Shown here: positions 49,201-60,900 of the stretch, one piece after another
Position numbering within the stretch: the first letter of the stretch is position 1
Layout: each line of letters begins with the position of its first letter
DNA from: Anthopleura xanthogrammica
Lineage: Eukaryota > Cnidaria > Anthozoa > Actiniaria > Actiniidae
Direction of reading: 5' to 3'
Length of the DNA stretch: 64,000 nt
Assembly: GCA_964019055.1 (NCBI GenBank)
Contig: OZ025211.1
Span: forward strand, 5,843,835 to 5,907,834
Translations under genes and position numbers: made by a program
The notes under the pieces: model-generated
Databases searched by the model: none
What the model was told of the DNA's origin: nothing
Seen by the model: only the letters and a program-made list of their open reading frames with translations

Positions 49201-52200
49201 TGCCATCAATACAGATTATGTTTTCAATTTCTTTTTTGTCCCTGAAAGATTGACATAGATTTTAAGCTCATTCTTACAGAGACAATAAAACTAGAAAGCC
49301 CAGAAAAAAACCTTGATCGAAACCTTGACTTTGATTCCCCAGAGATTGCTTAAGGGCTCAATCTGTATGTTAGCCATACCCTGACTTATATCAGCCAAGA
49401 GGTTATTTCAGGTTCCCTGTTGTTGGCCTGACCAATATTGTCATAATATGTTTGTTCTGTACTAATGGTGTATTGATATCTGTTTAAAGGTGCTTGTTGG
49501 ATACTGATGATGAAGTGAGGGATAGAGCAACATTCTACCTGAGGGTGTTACAGCAGAAAGACAAAGGACTTTCGTCAGCATACATCCTTAATGGTAAGAA
49601 TAACTCCATATCAGTGGATCTTCCTCGTCCCTTTATCCCCCCACTTTCTCATTCTCATTCTCAAGTATCCTCCTCTCCCTCCAGAAATTTTGAATTTATC
49701 ATAATTCCCTGATTATTTCCTTTTATCAGGACTTCAAGTGTCCATTGTTGGATTAGAGAGAGCCTTACATGCATATGTCAAGGATACCAACCACAGTGTA
49801 CCCTTTGATCTCAAGACTGTTCCCTTGGCAACCACATCTATGCAGGAACAGGTCATCAAGGCTGGCAAACCAGGTGAGAGATAAAATCAATAAGTATCTG
49901 ACCCTTACCAATACATATTCTACAGTATATCCATGGTACCCAGACAACAAGCCGAAAGGCAATTATCTGGTGACCCAAAACAGCCCGAGATGTCTGGATT
50001 TTGGGCTGCTGTCAATCAAAAATTACTAACTTAGGCTGCTGAAAATTTGATGGACAAAAATCCCAGCCGCTCGATTTGTGTATAAAGGAAATGGGTATAA
50101 AAGAACCGATTTTTTTCTTATTGTTTAGTTATTGAGACTCCTAATGCCACCACCAAACAAGCAGCTCCTGTTGCTGCAGTCAGACAAGACGTTTATGCTA
50201 GTAAGTGGATTTTATTATAATATACACTGTACCTCTTTACCCTGGGTGTAATGTTTTTCCATTTCAGACCGAGTGTCATTCTCTTGACAATAAGATTCTT
50301 TGCTTGAGTTGTATCCATATTCATATTCATGTGTCTTCTCAAGTTCAACTGTTAAACAAAGAAATTATATGCTAGGGAATGACACGTGGTTACACTACAC
50401 CCAAGCTTAAATGGACTTTACTGTAGACCCTTTACAGCATGTCGGAATGCAGCTCAATTAGAATGACAAAACAATAGGTTTCAATTCTCAGGAGATTGAA
50501 ATTCTTAGGTTTTTTCCTCCAAATTCAGCTGCTTTGACGTCACATGAAAGGGGTCTATTACAGGGTGGATTCATCTTATGAAGATTATTCTTTAATTTAG
50601 CTAATAATTACAACACCTATTAAAGGATTATTTCCTTCCTTTGCAGCTCAATTGGCCGCCATTCCAGAGTTTGCCAAGCTTGGACCTCTATTCAGATCTT
50701 CTCCCAAACCTGCTGAACTGACTGAATCAGAGACTGAGTATGTGGTTAACTGTATCAAACATGTCTACACTGATCACGTGGTCTTCCAGGTACGTAATTA
50801 ACGACTGGGATCCCTGTGGGCTACGGTTGTCATCAAATATAACACTCCAGTTCTGTGTTGCTCAGGGACACTGTAGCTTCGATTTTGTCTAGAACATTCA
50901 TGTGTTCCATTGGACGAATTCAAAATGGGTCTATTCTATTCTTATTTTTTCCACTTTTCCATTCACAGTTTGATTGCACCAACACGCTCAATGACCAGGT
51001 GCTAGAGAACGTAAGAGTAGAGGTGGAGCCCTCTGATGGTGAATTTGAGGTAGTGAACCACATACCGTGCCCATTGCTACCATACAACCAACCAGGAACG
51101 ACGTATACCTTGGTTAAACTACCTGAAGATCCCACATCTGGTAAGTACAGTATATGTTACTAGTAAAACGCTGCTTTAGTCACATTCGAGCCCAAAACCT
51201 TGTCATTCTAACTGCGCATGCTCCAGAAAAAAATCTAGTGGTGGTACGGTTCCAGCATGAACGTTTTCTCAAGTCTTGTTTTTATAGTTTTGAGCCCCTG
51301 CCATTCTTATTGTGCATGCTTGACAAAGTGCCGGAAAGAATGGCACAACTCAGTACGGTTTCTGTATTGAGGAGTTTTCTTTTATCTTGTTAGTCGCCTG
51401 TACGTTCTCGTGTACGCTGAAGTTCGTGGTTAAAGACTGCGATCCTAACACTGGCGAACCTGACGAAGAAGGCTACGAGGATGAATACGTGGTACGTACG
51501 TTATTACGGCTAAATAAACAAAAATATAATGATACATAATGATTTCGGACACCCCCCATGCGAAAACCCTTGAATCGCTTCTAAGGAATCTTGTGGAACC
51601 CTGTGATAACAGCATTCTTTGTAATTTTGTGATATTTACATGTGTTGCTTTAAGTTTCATCCACTAATCCTATTGTTATTGTTGTTGTTGGTTGTGGTGG
51701 TGTAGCTGGAAGACGTCGATCTGGTTGTCGCTGATCACGTGCAGCGTGTCCTCAGGACCAACTTCCTGGCATCCTGGGAAGAAGTCGGCGATGACTACGA
51801 AAGGCAGGATACTTACGCTCTCTCGCACATGTCTAGCTTAGACGGTATGTCAACATGATAGAGTGGATGAGTGGAAGGGTGAACGAATAAATGAAAGGAT
51901 AAGTGAATGAGAAAAGGAAGGAAAGAAAGAGGGAGGGAAATAGGAATGAGTAAATGGATGAATGAGTGGAAGGCTAAATGAATGAATGAAAGAACGGGTG
52001 GATGAATAGAACCGCAAAACAAAACTTAATATGTTGCCTTTCTTGTTTCTAACAGAGGCTGTCAAACAAATCATCGAACATCTCGGCATGCAACCGTGTG
52101 AGCGGACAGACCGAGTACCCGAGGGAAAAAGCTCGCATGCTCTTCTACTTGCTGGTGTGTACCGTGGCAATAAAGACGTCCTGGTAAAGACAAGACTAGC

Positions 52201-52285
52201 ATTTGATCAGGGAGTCACTATGAATATCGTTGTCCGCAGCAAAGATGAAAATGTTAGCGAAGTCATACTTTCTGCTGTAGGTTAG
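43281..52285 (+). CDS. COPG1: Coatomer subunit gamma (COPI coat)
   Basis: Complete gene. Exons: 43281-43320, 43410-43459, 43546-43626, 44075-44146, 44332-44411, 44613-44637, 44838-44888, 44967-45059, 45346-45432, 45758-45874, 46093-46133, 46277-46331, 46415-46493, 46819-46997, 47319-47419, 47788-47860, 48288-48366, 48636-48800, 49120-49195, 49490-49593, 49730-49873, 50129-50200, 50647-50789, 50969-51140, 51394-51491, 51706-51844, 52056-52285. The sum is 2646 bp, 881 aa, against about 870-875 in vertebrates. The N-terminal adaptin/HEAT region (for example [12 protein letters not shown] and [12 protein letters not shown]) occupies roughly residues 20-550, then a linker, then the appendage from about 600 ([41 protein letters not shown]). 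The protein is part of the heptameric coat on Golgi-to-ER vesicles. It is on the Golgi/cytosol side and binds ARF1 and cargo tails. The start matches the family's short charged N-terminus. Vertebrates have two paralogues, so the number in the symbol is nominal. Confidence 0.97.
43816..43970 (+). repeat. 17-bp minisatellite, nine copies, in COPG intron 3
   Basis: CCCACCCCCTATCACAT repeats nine times without visible change, then a broken tenth unit. The strand bias is strong (C/T/A with no G), and the complement is G-rich. Confidence 0.95.
46525..46760 (-). mobile_element. SINE body with internal duplication in COPG intron 13
   Basis: AGATTGAACCCTGAAATGACCTCTGAACTTATCAATG...GCTAACTCC occurs twice in tandem (about 75 bp each), followed by the family's GGAGGGAGAAAAACTGGAGAACC segment. 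The tRNA-like head is missing. Confidence 0.55.
47520..47690 (-). mobile_element. SINE copy in COPG intron 15
   Basis: The body (ATCAAATTGGAATTATTTAGAAGTTG...GGAGAAAAAC) is followed by a minus-strand tRNA-like head, visible as CCAGGGATCGAACTCC (B box) and a GTGCATTAGCAGC A-box region. It is antisense to COPG. Confidence 0.6.
47895..48110 (+). mobile_element. Second tRNA-derived SINE type, with a triplicated segment
   Basis: The head reads CACCTGGCTAGCTCAGTGGG (A box) and GTGGGTGCAATCCTC (B-box-like). Between them a 23-bp unit (CTTGAGGATATGGGAGGTTGTGG) is repeated three times, stretching the normal A-B spacing by two units. It lies in COPG intron 16, same strand as the gene. Confidence 0.6.
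50425..50556. mobile_element. MITE family with AGACCC/AAGGGGTCT ends, copy 3, in COPG intron 22
   Basis: Starts AGACCCTTTACAGCATGTCG and ends CACATGAAAGGGGTCT. The core ATGCAGCTCAATTAGAATGACAAAACAATAGG is shared with 13236-13347 and 25436-25579. Confidence 0.75.
51855..52012 (+). repeat. Degenerate GAATGAGTGGAAGG-type purine-rich repeat
   Basis: Tetra/pentanucleotide purine-rich units (GAATGA, GGATGA, GAAAGA) in COPG intron 26. The frames across it are not genes. Confidence 0.7.
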
Positions 52286-52493
52286 ACCGGTTTTACCAGA
52301 AAAACTGGTTTGACGAAAAACCATTACGCTTTATAAATTTCATGGTATCAATGAACTGAAAATCAACATCATTGTCTTTGGTGATAAAAATTTCCTGTAA
52401 CACTTTTAGTTTTAAGTACAATGTTTCCCTGGTAAATTAGCGAAGAGTCAGTTTCCCAAAAGAATTCATGTTATAATAATATAGGAATGAAAA

Positions 52494-52499
52494 AATAAA
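52494..52499 (+). terminator. Polyadenylation signal of COPG
   Basis: AATAAA about 210 bases after the stop codon, with a second AATAAA 13 bases further and T/GT-rich sequence following. Confidence 0.65.
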
Positions 52500-52827
52500 T
52501 ATTGAAATAAAATCGTTTTGGTCGTTCTTTTTGTTCGTTCTTTTTCGTATTCTGGAGTATCAAATCTTATAACCCAAAACTAAAGGTCAAATCACAGAAA
52601 TATGATTAACAACGTATTTGTGGATAGAAATAGTCATTACGGACACCCATTATCGAGCAATTTAAAAGGTCTCTGAAGGGGAGGGGGTATTTCACGGTAC
52701 ATAAATCAATAAAATCGGCTCCCCTATTTTGGAGGACTCTTTCGACCTTGTCCCTAATGTCAAACAATAGAATTCGATGTCAAACAGCTTTCATTTACCA
52801 AAATAAGTGTTTTTATATTCAGCTTGG

Positions 52828-53425
52828 AGACGCACTTCCTTTGACGCTCATGAACTTGTTCAAACTAAAAGAAAGATGAATAAATTATCTCTTTGATTGA
52901 CGGTGAATCCAGTAAAATGTTCCTGGATTCAGTTCACATAAATCATTTTTTTTCTTATATATATTCAGAATGAAGTCCACAAATTCATCCTAAACTAGTT
53001 TAATAGTAACAAGTTCTAATTTTGTACGGCAATTTTGAACTGTTTGTTGGCAGAAAAAATCACTTTTTGACGCACTTCCTTTGACGCTCATGAACTTGTT
53101 CAAACTTCAAGAATGATGAATAAATTATCTTTTTGATTGACGTTGAATCCAGCAAAATGTTCCTGGATTCAGTCCACCAGTTCACATAAATAATTTTTTT
53201 TCGTATGGATATTCATTATTAACTCCGCAAATTCATCCAAAACCAGTTTAATAGTAACAAGTTCTAATTTTGTACAGCGATTTTGAACTGTTTGTTGGCG
53301 GGAAAAAACACTTTTTGACGCACTTCCTTTGACTCTTATGAACTGGTTCAAACTTTATAGAAAAATGAATAAATTATCTTTTTGATTGACGTTGAATCCA
53401 GTGTAATGTTGCAGGAATATAAATC
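52828..53425 (+). repeat. Three tandem copies of a 240-250-bp repeat downstream of COPG
   Basis: The phrase GACGCACTTCCTTTGACGCT starts at 52828, 53068 and 53317 (last copy CTCT variant). Units share ATGAACTTGTTCAAACT, GATGAATAAATTATCT, TTGATTGACGTTGAATCCAG and AGTTTAATAGTAACAAGTTC. The third unit is truncated. A weak echo (TTGACGTGGAAGCCACTAAAATGTTGCAGGA) appears at 54484-54515. Confidence 0.9.
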
Positions 53426-53810
53426 CAAGAACTCACTTCATATAAACATATTTTTTTCTGGATTAACTTTAATATATAAATAAATGATACATTTTTTTTT
53501 ACATTCACTTGTTTTAGTGAGTCCAGGCATGAAAGAGAATTTAGATCAATTACGACTTACAAATAGTTATAAAAACATCGTACAAATGAACAACCGCAAT
53601 GATATACATTACGATCCGCATTATCCATTTGTTCTTTGTTTCGTATATTAACAAAAAAGTCCAGGCATGACGACAGTAAATCCAGAAAATGTATGTCCGA
53701 CAGTCAAGGGAAATCTTGTATCCATGAAATCCAGGTTAAATCAGATGAAAAATAAAAGGTGTATCAGTAGTTGTCTTCAATAGGAGGCTGTCGGACTTCC
53801 ATCAGGCTTT
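53426..53810. other. 3' flank of the 65-aa gene
   Basis: AT-rich. A GTCCAGGCATGA phrase occurs twice (about 53521 and 53660). This would be the minus-strand gene's 3' untranslated region. Confidence 0.4.
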
Positions 53811-54175
53811 CTACAAAAGAAAACCCTTCTTTAGACCACAATAGGTCTTTTTTGCATCATCTGATGCAGGCTTCTCCTTTTCTACTTCCTTCTCTTCGTC
53901 GGTTATCTCGTCCTGAAGTCAGAAAATATCGTAAGATTAGTGTTTGATTTCACAAGAATGGATGACAAGAGAAATGAATGCATGAGAGGAAATGACAATC
54001 ACTTGATTTATTTCCACGCACGCGCACTAGTTCACGAACTCGTGGTCTTCCCCAGAAAGGGATGTTGTTAATGCATTACCTTGGTGCTGGTGAGGTAGGA
54101 ATAGGCAAAGTAACTGCCTACACCAACAGTGATCAGGGCTGCTCCCCCAAGAAGGAGGTTCCGAAGAAGCGACAT
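53811..54175 (-). CDS. Small single-pass membrane protein, 65 aa, unrecognised
   Basis: Two exons in transcript order, 54080-54175 and 53811-53912, with intron AAG|GTAATG...TTCAG|GAC in phase 0. The sum is 198 bp. The first 32 residues hold a hydrophobic segment with small residues (LLLGGAALITVGVGSYFAYSYL), preceded by a basic MSLLRN. The rest is charged (DEITDEEKEVEKEK) and ends CGLKKGFLL. This layout is typical of small inner-mitochondrial or ER membrane proteins, but I cannot assign a family. It ends convergently with COPG and starts about 0.8 kb from PBRM1 on the other strand, so the two may share a promoter region. The clean intron, phase and composition support a real gene. Confidence 0.65.
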
Positions 54176-54986
54176 GACCACAACTAATCCTTCGAATCAA
54201 CGGTGATTAACTAATTGGACTGTGACGTCATCAAAATTATCAATTAGTCAATTAACCAATTATCCACTTGGATCTCAATTAGAGACTAAATTTATTTTGC
54301 GCTTTTAATTCTGCATGACATTTGAATATTTTTCTAAAAGGTATTCCAAAGTTCGTAAATTTCTACTCAAACTCACACGAAACATTTTGTATAGAAATAT
54401 GTTTTAAAGTTTTAAGGCAAAATAATGTAATTTTTAAACACTTCGTCAGTTGAATCTTTAATCAGCTTAAAAGATTTTTTTGATATTGACGTGGAAGCCA
54501 CTAAAATGTTGCAGGAATCAATAGTTAGAACAAGGGAGCACGGCAGAAGGTTTTTTGTTTGCGCGTCAGGAGTTATTCATCGGCCATTTTGATTTTCTGA
54601 TTGGTTAGGAAAATATCTTTTTGATGGATTTTCAAGAAAAAAAAGAAATTGATTTTTAATGCACTTTTTGACGCTGAGAAGGAGAAGATCTGGAGAAGAT
54701 CTAGGGAAGAAAAGAAAGAGAGCAGCAAGGAGTCCTTAAATATTTCATACATGATGTATCTTGCTACCTCTCACGCAGTATCGCATACCAATATTACCGC
54801 GGGCTCTAGTCCGCCATTGTTGGAGTCGCTTGCCATGTGATTAATGAAGGTGTAAAGAGAAAAGGACTTTATGTCCTCAAAAGACGCCAACTACTGCCGA
54901 GAACTTGCTCTAAGTACCATGCTTAAATGCCCCATACATCCTAGTATTATTACTGCTTAGAAATATCATAGAAAACTTTGTGAAAA
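54176..54986. promoter_or_regulatory. Divergent promoter region between the 65-aa gene and PBRM1
   Basis: 811 bp separating two start codons on opposite strands. It contains an inverted CCAAT box (GATTGGTTAGG near 54599) and a YY1-like CGGCCATTTTGAT at about 54580. No TATA is evident near either gene, which fits housekeeping expression. The 63-aa frame at 54649-54840 has no support. Confidence 0.4.
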
Positions 54987-57900
54987 ATGGCGAAAAGAAA
55001 GCGTGAAAGTCAAGGGTCGAGTGCTGGAGGTGATTCTGGCGCGAAAAAACCTGATGAAAACCCAGAACAAGAAAGCAGTGCTTCTGCTGTTGGAAGAGAA
55101 AGGAAACGAAGGAAATTATCTTCTACAAAGAGTAGTGATCCGGTTAGTGGACGAATCTGTTTGCTTACCTTATTTCAAGCCCTTGTTTTTTCAACTTTTG
55201 CCTTTTACTTCAAAATTCCTATCTTGTCCGTAGCTTATTTCTATTACTACCTACGTTAGTAGTTGTAAAACTCGTTAAATTACTTGTTGTATCAGCTTGT
55301 ACAAATTACTTTTAAAAAACCTTGTATTTATATTCATGTTTACAATATTTTCCCCCCCTTTTTTTAAAAAAGTTTTGGGATATTTGAACACAAATTGGCG
55401 CTTCACGTACAAAAACATTTCTATAGTTTTTGATCATTTGGCCTCAGTAACAAAATATTTTTAAAGTCCAAATAGAATTAAATTTACTTACTTATTATCC
55501 ATGGAATTATTTTTATTCTTGTCTTGTATTAATCCTGATTTCATCTTTTTTTAGTGTTTTTTTTTGCCATTTCAGTGAATTTGTTGTTTATATGGAAACC
55601 ATAAAAGAGCATGAAACGTAACAAATAATGCCCAGCTGGATGAAAATACAGAAAATTAAAAACCTACTGACACTTTATACTTGATTTGCAGGCTGACATT
55701 TGTGCTGAGTTGTATGATATAATACGCAATTACAGGACAGATGATGGCAGAGTACTATGTGAGTCATTAATCAGGGTGCCAAAGAGAAGGTAATTTTTCT
55801 AATAAGCTCTTCGTACAGGAGGTTTTACATAATCTTTTTTATTGTCAATAATAGCTGTCAATCAGCAATTTTTTGCCTAAACTTCAATTTTAAGACTGAT
55901 TAGAACATTGAAGGTTTTCTAATGACAATTGAATTTGCAAACTACTTGTAAACAATCATCATAATTTATATGAGAAAAAAACAAAAGATTCATGTCACTG
56001 ACCATTCAAGTTTGGCATAAGAGCCATTTGGCCAGACAAGTGCCGATTTTGGCTAGATATTGTCTGTTGACAAGATGTTAATAATCTTAAGCCTTGCGAT
56101 AATGTGTGACGAATATAATCATTTTATCAATCCATAATTATATTATGTTATAAAAGCAATAATACTTGTGGCTTGGTACTGTGATAAGAGCAGTCTGGTA
56201 TTTCTGCAATATCAGAGTTACACTCCATTGCCTTTCAAACAATATTGCTTTGAGTCATAGCATTTGGGTCAGTAATTTCTATACATTTACTGTATTGTTA
56301 ACCCAAATGCCTTAACTTGAAACAATTGTTGAAGGCAGTGGAGTATAATTCTGATATCTGCTATCTAATGTTGCCTCAGTTTTTTGTAATCATTTATTTT
56401 GTTATGATAATAGGAGTAGTCCAGAGTACTATGAGGTTGTATCAAGCCCTATTGATTTGTTAAAGATACAGGTAAGAACATAGAAACATTCCAGTTGTAT
56501 ATACACATGTATCCTGTAGAAACATCACATTACACAGCTGCATGATAACATGCACATTTAAGGGGGCTTTCATTTATTATTGCATGGGGGAAGGGTCGGC
56601 AATATATCTGGGGTCACATTATTTTCGGAAGCTATATAGGGGGTTGTTACTAATTGTATGCAGCTTTATAGGGGTTTAGGAATAAACTGAGTGAAATATA
56701 CTGGGAGTTATGATATTTTTGCCAACCAGGAAGGGGGGTTCGGTAGCATTTGGAAAAGACAACAGATGATTTTGCTGACACACCCCCCCCCCCCCCCCAT
56801 ACACTAATAAATGTAAGCCCCCTAACAGTTGCAACAATTGTGGCAAATCCTGAATCCGCTGTAAATCAGAACCATTGATGCTAAATATCATGGTAGTTTC
56901 ATTTAACCTTGCATGTATTCCATATCCATAGCAAAGGCTAAAAACAGATGAATATGAAGATACAGAGACATTCACCCAGGACATTGAGCTTCTACTGGAG
57001 AATGCTATGAAATTCTATAAACCAGATTCACAGGAATACAAGGATGCAGAGGAATTGAAAGACATTTTCAACGAGAAAAAGGAAATACTTATGAGTACAA
57101 AAGATGAAGGTGAGAAAAAATATTTGCTTAGGAATATATATATATTATTTGGATAACTGAATTCTATGCTTGATTTGATACTTATAAGTAATCTTAGTAG
57201 TTGGACCTCTGGAGAATAATTTTATCAATACTCTGAACCAATCTCTTGGCTGATAAAAGTCAGGGCATGGCTAACTCACAGATAAATTTGGAATTTACTG
57301 GCAAACCCAGAGAAAAACTCCAGCTCTTTCTTGGTGCCTGAGGCATGAACACAATAAAACAGTAGCCAAGAACAAAGAAATTAGAATGAAACGATACCAT
57401 GCAACACAAAGAACCATAACCTGGAATACAATACTTCCTTCAACACCAAGAAAACCCGAAACTTCTCAAATCAAGGGAATGAATTAACTAACTCTTCTCA
57501 CTTGTAAAACCTAGTCCAGGAATCAAACCTGAGATCCCAGAGGTATAGTGATAGGTGAGTGCACTATTGCTACACCACCCTTGATTCCCAAACAGCCAAG
57601 ACCTTAGAAAAACAGTATTATGCTAAAATATGAGAGAGAGAGAGAGATGTAAACTTGTTTGGTTTTTCATTTTCTATTCTAGTGAATTTTCATTATAGAC
57701 CTAAATTAGAGTAGTCAATCAATGTGTAATAGTACCAGTGATCTCAATCTAACACTTTGTGTTTTTCTCTTGTAGTTGAGTCAGATAATGCCATTGAGGT
57801 AAGATGGAAATTTAAATTCTTCCAGAGCTAGAATAAGATGTAGAATACTTTCTGAAACATTCTAGTGTATCATTTGAAGCTACCTTTTAGTTTTAGTTAT

Positions 57901-60900
57901 TCAGGATGTATTGATGTCATTGTTCTCATTTAATATTTTCGTTTGTTATTGTGAACCAGGAGGAAGATGATGGTGATGATGATAAAGCTAGTGATGCTGA
58001 CTCAGTAAACAAGGACAAATCTGAAAAGAAAGGGAAAACTGGAAATAAGCAAGCCAAGAAAACATCAGGTACTGTATATACTAGTTTTATACAATACTTT
58101 CTATACCACTTTCTTTGTCTAAATCAGTGCCAAAAATACCAACTTCTCAATGATCAATATCTGGCCAAAATCAGCATGTCTGGCCTAATTCCTCTTACTT
58201 TAGGCCAGTTCTGACATATTGACTGCTCACATGTTGATCAGTCCAATGTGGCCTGTCATCATGTCCAGTTATTGAATAGGCATTACTTTTAGCCTTTTGT
58301 TCCCTGTTATCACACGATGATCTAGTTGATGTTGTTGTTGTTGTTTCTCATCCATTTATCCTTGATTTGTCCTATTTAGGTGATGAAGATGATATGGAGT
58401 CATCATCAACAGAGGGTGATTCATCACATGTCAACATGCAGTTCTTTGAAGATATGGTTGGTGCTGTTCTTGAACAAAAGGATAGTCATGGACGTATTAT
58501 CTGTGAGCTCTTTAAAAGGCTTCCTCCAAAGGATGTGAGTAATGATAGATAACTCTTTGAAAAAGGCTTATAGTTCTCAAGTTCTCAATAGCACTTGTGG
58601 AAACATTGTTCCAAAGTTCTAAGTAGATTTTGGTGGACCTCATGTGGCACATGCTCTTGAAATTTTATTATTTTCTGAAGATGCCTTGGAAACACTTTGA
58701 TTAATGTCCACCAAACCCTATTTTGTGGCAACAGCAAATTCTGCTTGTGATTCTGCAATTCTTCTTATGATATTGCATAAACAAATTCAACCAATCAAAA
58801 GAAGCATTCTCACCAATAATAGCAGTAGAACTTTGTGTTTGAAATGTTAAGGATTAGATGTCAAAACTTTACAATTAAACTTTCAACATTCCAAACTCCA
58901 CAAAGAAGAATACAGGTATTACCTTATTTAGCTCAGTCTAATTGTTGGATTTGCTTGCAGCTTTATCCAGAGTATTATGAAGTTATCAATGAACCAATTG
59001 ACATTAAAACTATCTGCACAAGAGTAAGGGTATGTAATACATTATCTAACAGTCATACTCACTTGTTGAATATGCCTTGAGTCCATATCCCATGAAGGAA
59101 ACCTTTAAATCCTTTAAATTTTATTGAACAATGAGATCTTATTGAACGACTGAGTTGATCAAAGTTAGGACACATCTAACTTACAGACAGAATAGAAATG
59201 TGTAATATGTAATAATCTCTGTATTTAAACACGTCTCAATTCATGACAAGATGCTCCTCCAGAGAGTCATGTAATAAAATATTAGTGTGTTAGGTTATGT
59301 GTCATTATGGAGGTAAGAAAATCAGAACCCAGAAACCTAACAAACTCTACTCACATGCAATCCCATGTCCAGGAATCAAACCTAAGACCCCAGAGGTGAG
59401 AGGCAAGTGCACTACCACTGCACCAACCTCTACTCCCAAGTACAGCTTAATGGGATGATACTGTAACTCCTACCCACAAGGGTAAAGGGTCTAACTGTTT
59501 TGAAATGTCTGGGTTATTCTTAATTTCACATTTTTTTTTTGCATTATAGAATAGTTACTACACCTCTGTAGATGACTTGGAAAAGGACTTGCTTCTGATG
59601 GTTAAAAATGCACATACCTTTAATGAACCAGGGTCACAAGTCTACAAGGTAAATAATACATTATCAAACTATCCAATTTCAAATCAGATGGTTTTTTCCA
59701 AGATTTAAGAATAAAGAAAATAATGTGCAAAATCAATTACATACATGTACATGTACAGTATAGCGCTCAGATGGGAAACATCTTGATATCTAGAGTATCT
59801 GAGGAATTATAATTAAGATTAGTTTTATCTGATGATTAAATGCAATTATTATTGTAGGATGCTTCAACAATCAAGAAATTGATTCAAACTAAAAAGGCAG
59901 AAATAGATCACACTGTAATGGGTGCAAAGTCAAGCTCCAGACTCAAGTATGTCCATAATATCCTATCCATTTCATCCCGTTCTATCCTGTCCTATCTTGT
60001 TCATCCATACATCCACCCACCCATCTATCCATCCCTCCATCCTTCTGTCCATCCATCCATCCATCAATCTTTCCATTCATTAATCCATCTATCCACATTT
60101 TCATATTTGTAATTTATATCTAAACTTTTCCAATTTCCATCAATCTGTCTTCTATCCATTCACCCACCAATTCGTCCTTTCATCCTACCCATCCATTCCT
60201 CTAATATCTAACATAGAAACAATAAACTGTGTGTTGTTTTCCAGAGCAAGGCGTAGCACAGGTCAGTTTAGTTCAGCAGTTTCTGCTCTATTGGAAGAAG
60301 AAGATGACCAAGCCATGTACCAAGCTGACCCTTCAAGGGAGGAACAGTCCTATGGCTACGACGACACTTCTGCTCAAGGTATGTGTATTGTGTGCATATA
60401 TTATTTAAGACCCACACACCCATTTCTCTTATCTGTTTGAAATAATCTGATTTGAGAAAATCCTTATACCTCCATTATAAAGGGGAATTGGAATTGACTA
60501 TGAACCGAAAATTATACTAGAGGAGCAATCAATGATATAGGTCAACACATTGAGTCTAAGGCCAAAAGCTCATTCACTATATAAATCAGGGCTCGAAATA
60601 GAAAAGATAAATGGCCAGACAGTTTCTCTTTTTCGGTAGGATAAATATTTTTGAAGCAAAATTCCCCTGTTATTTTATTTTCCATTTGGCAGTTCAAAAC
60701 TGTTTTAGGCTGACAGTAGTAAAACTTGACCTGCATTTTGGCCATTGGCATGCCCCTATTTCGAGCCCTGTAAATGTGCAATATTAATCTTAATATTGTC
60801 TAATCATCTATTGACTGGCTCACTATCTTTGACCATCGACAGGTGATGAGGATGTAGGTGGTGAGGATGATTTGGATAATCCACTAATGATGCTGTTCAA

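Noticed and set aside
54649..54840. 63-aa frame upstream of PBRM1
   Set aside because: Lies in the likely promoter/leader region, starts at a non-ATG codon and has no domain.
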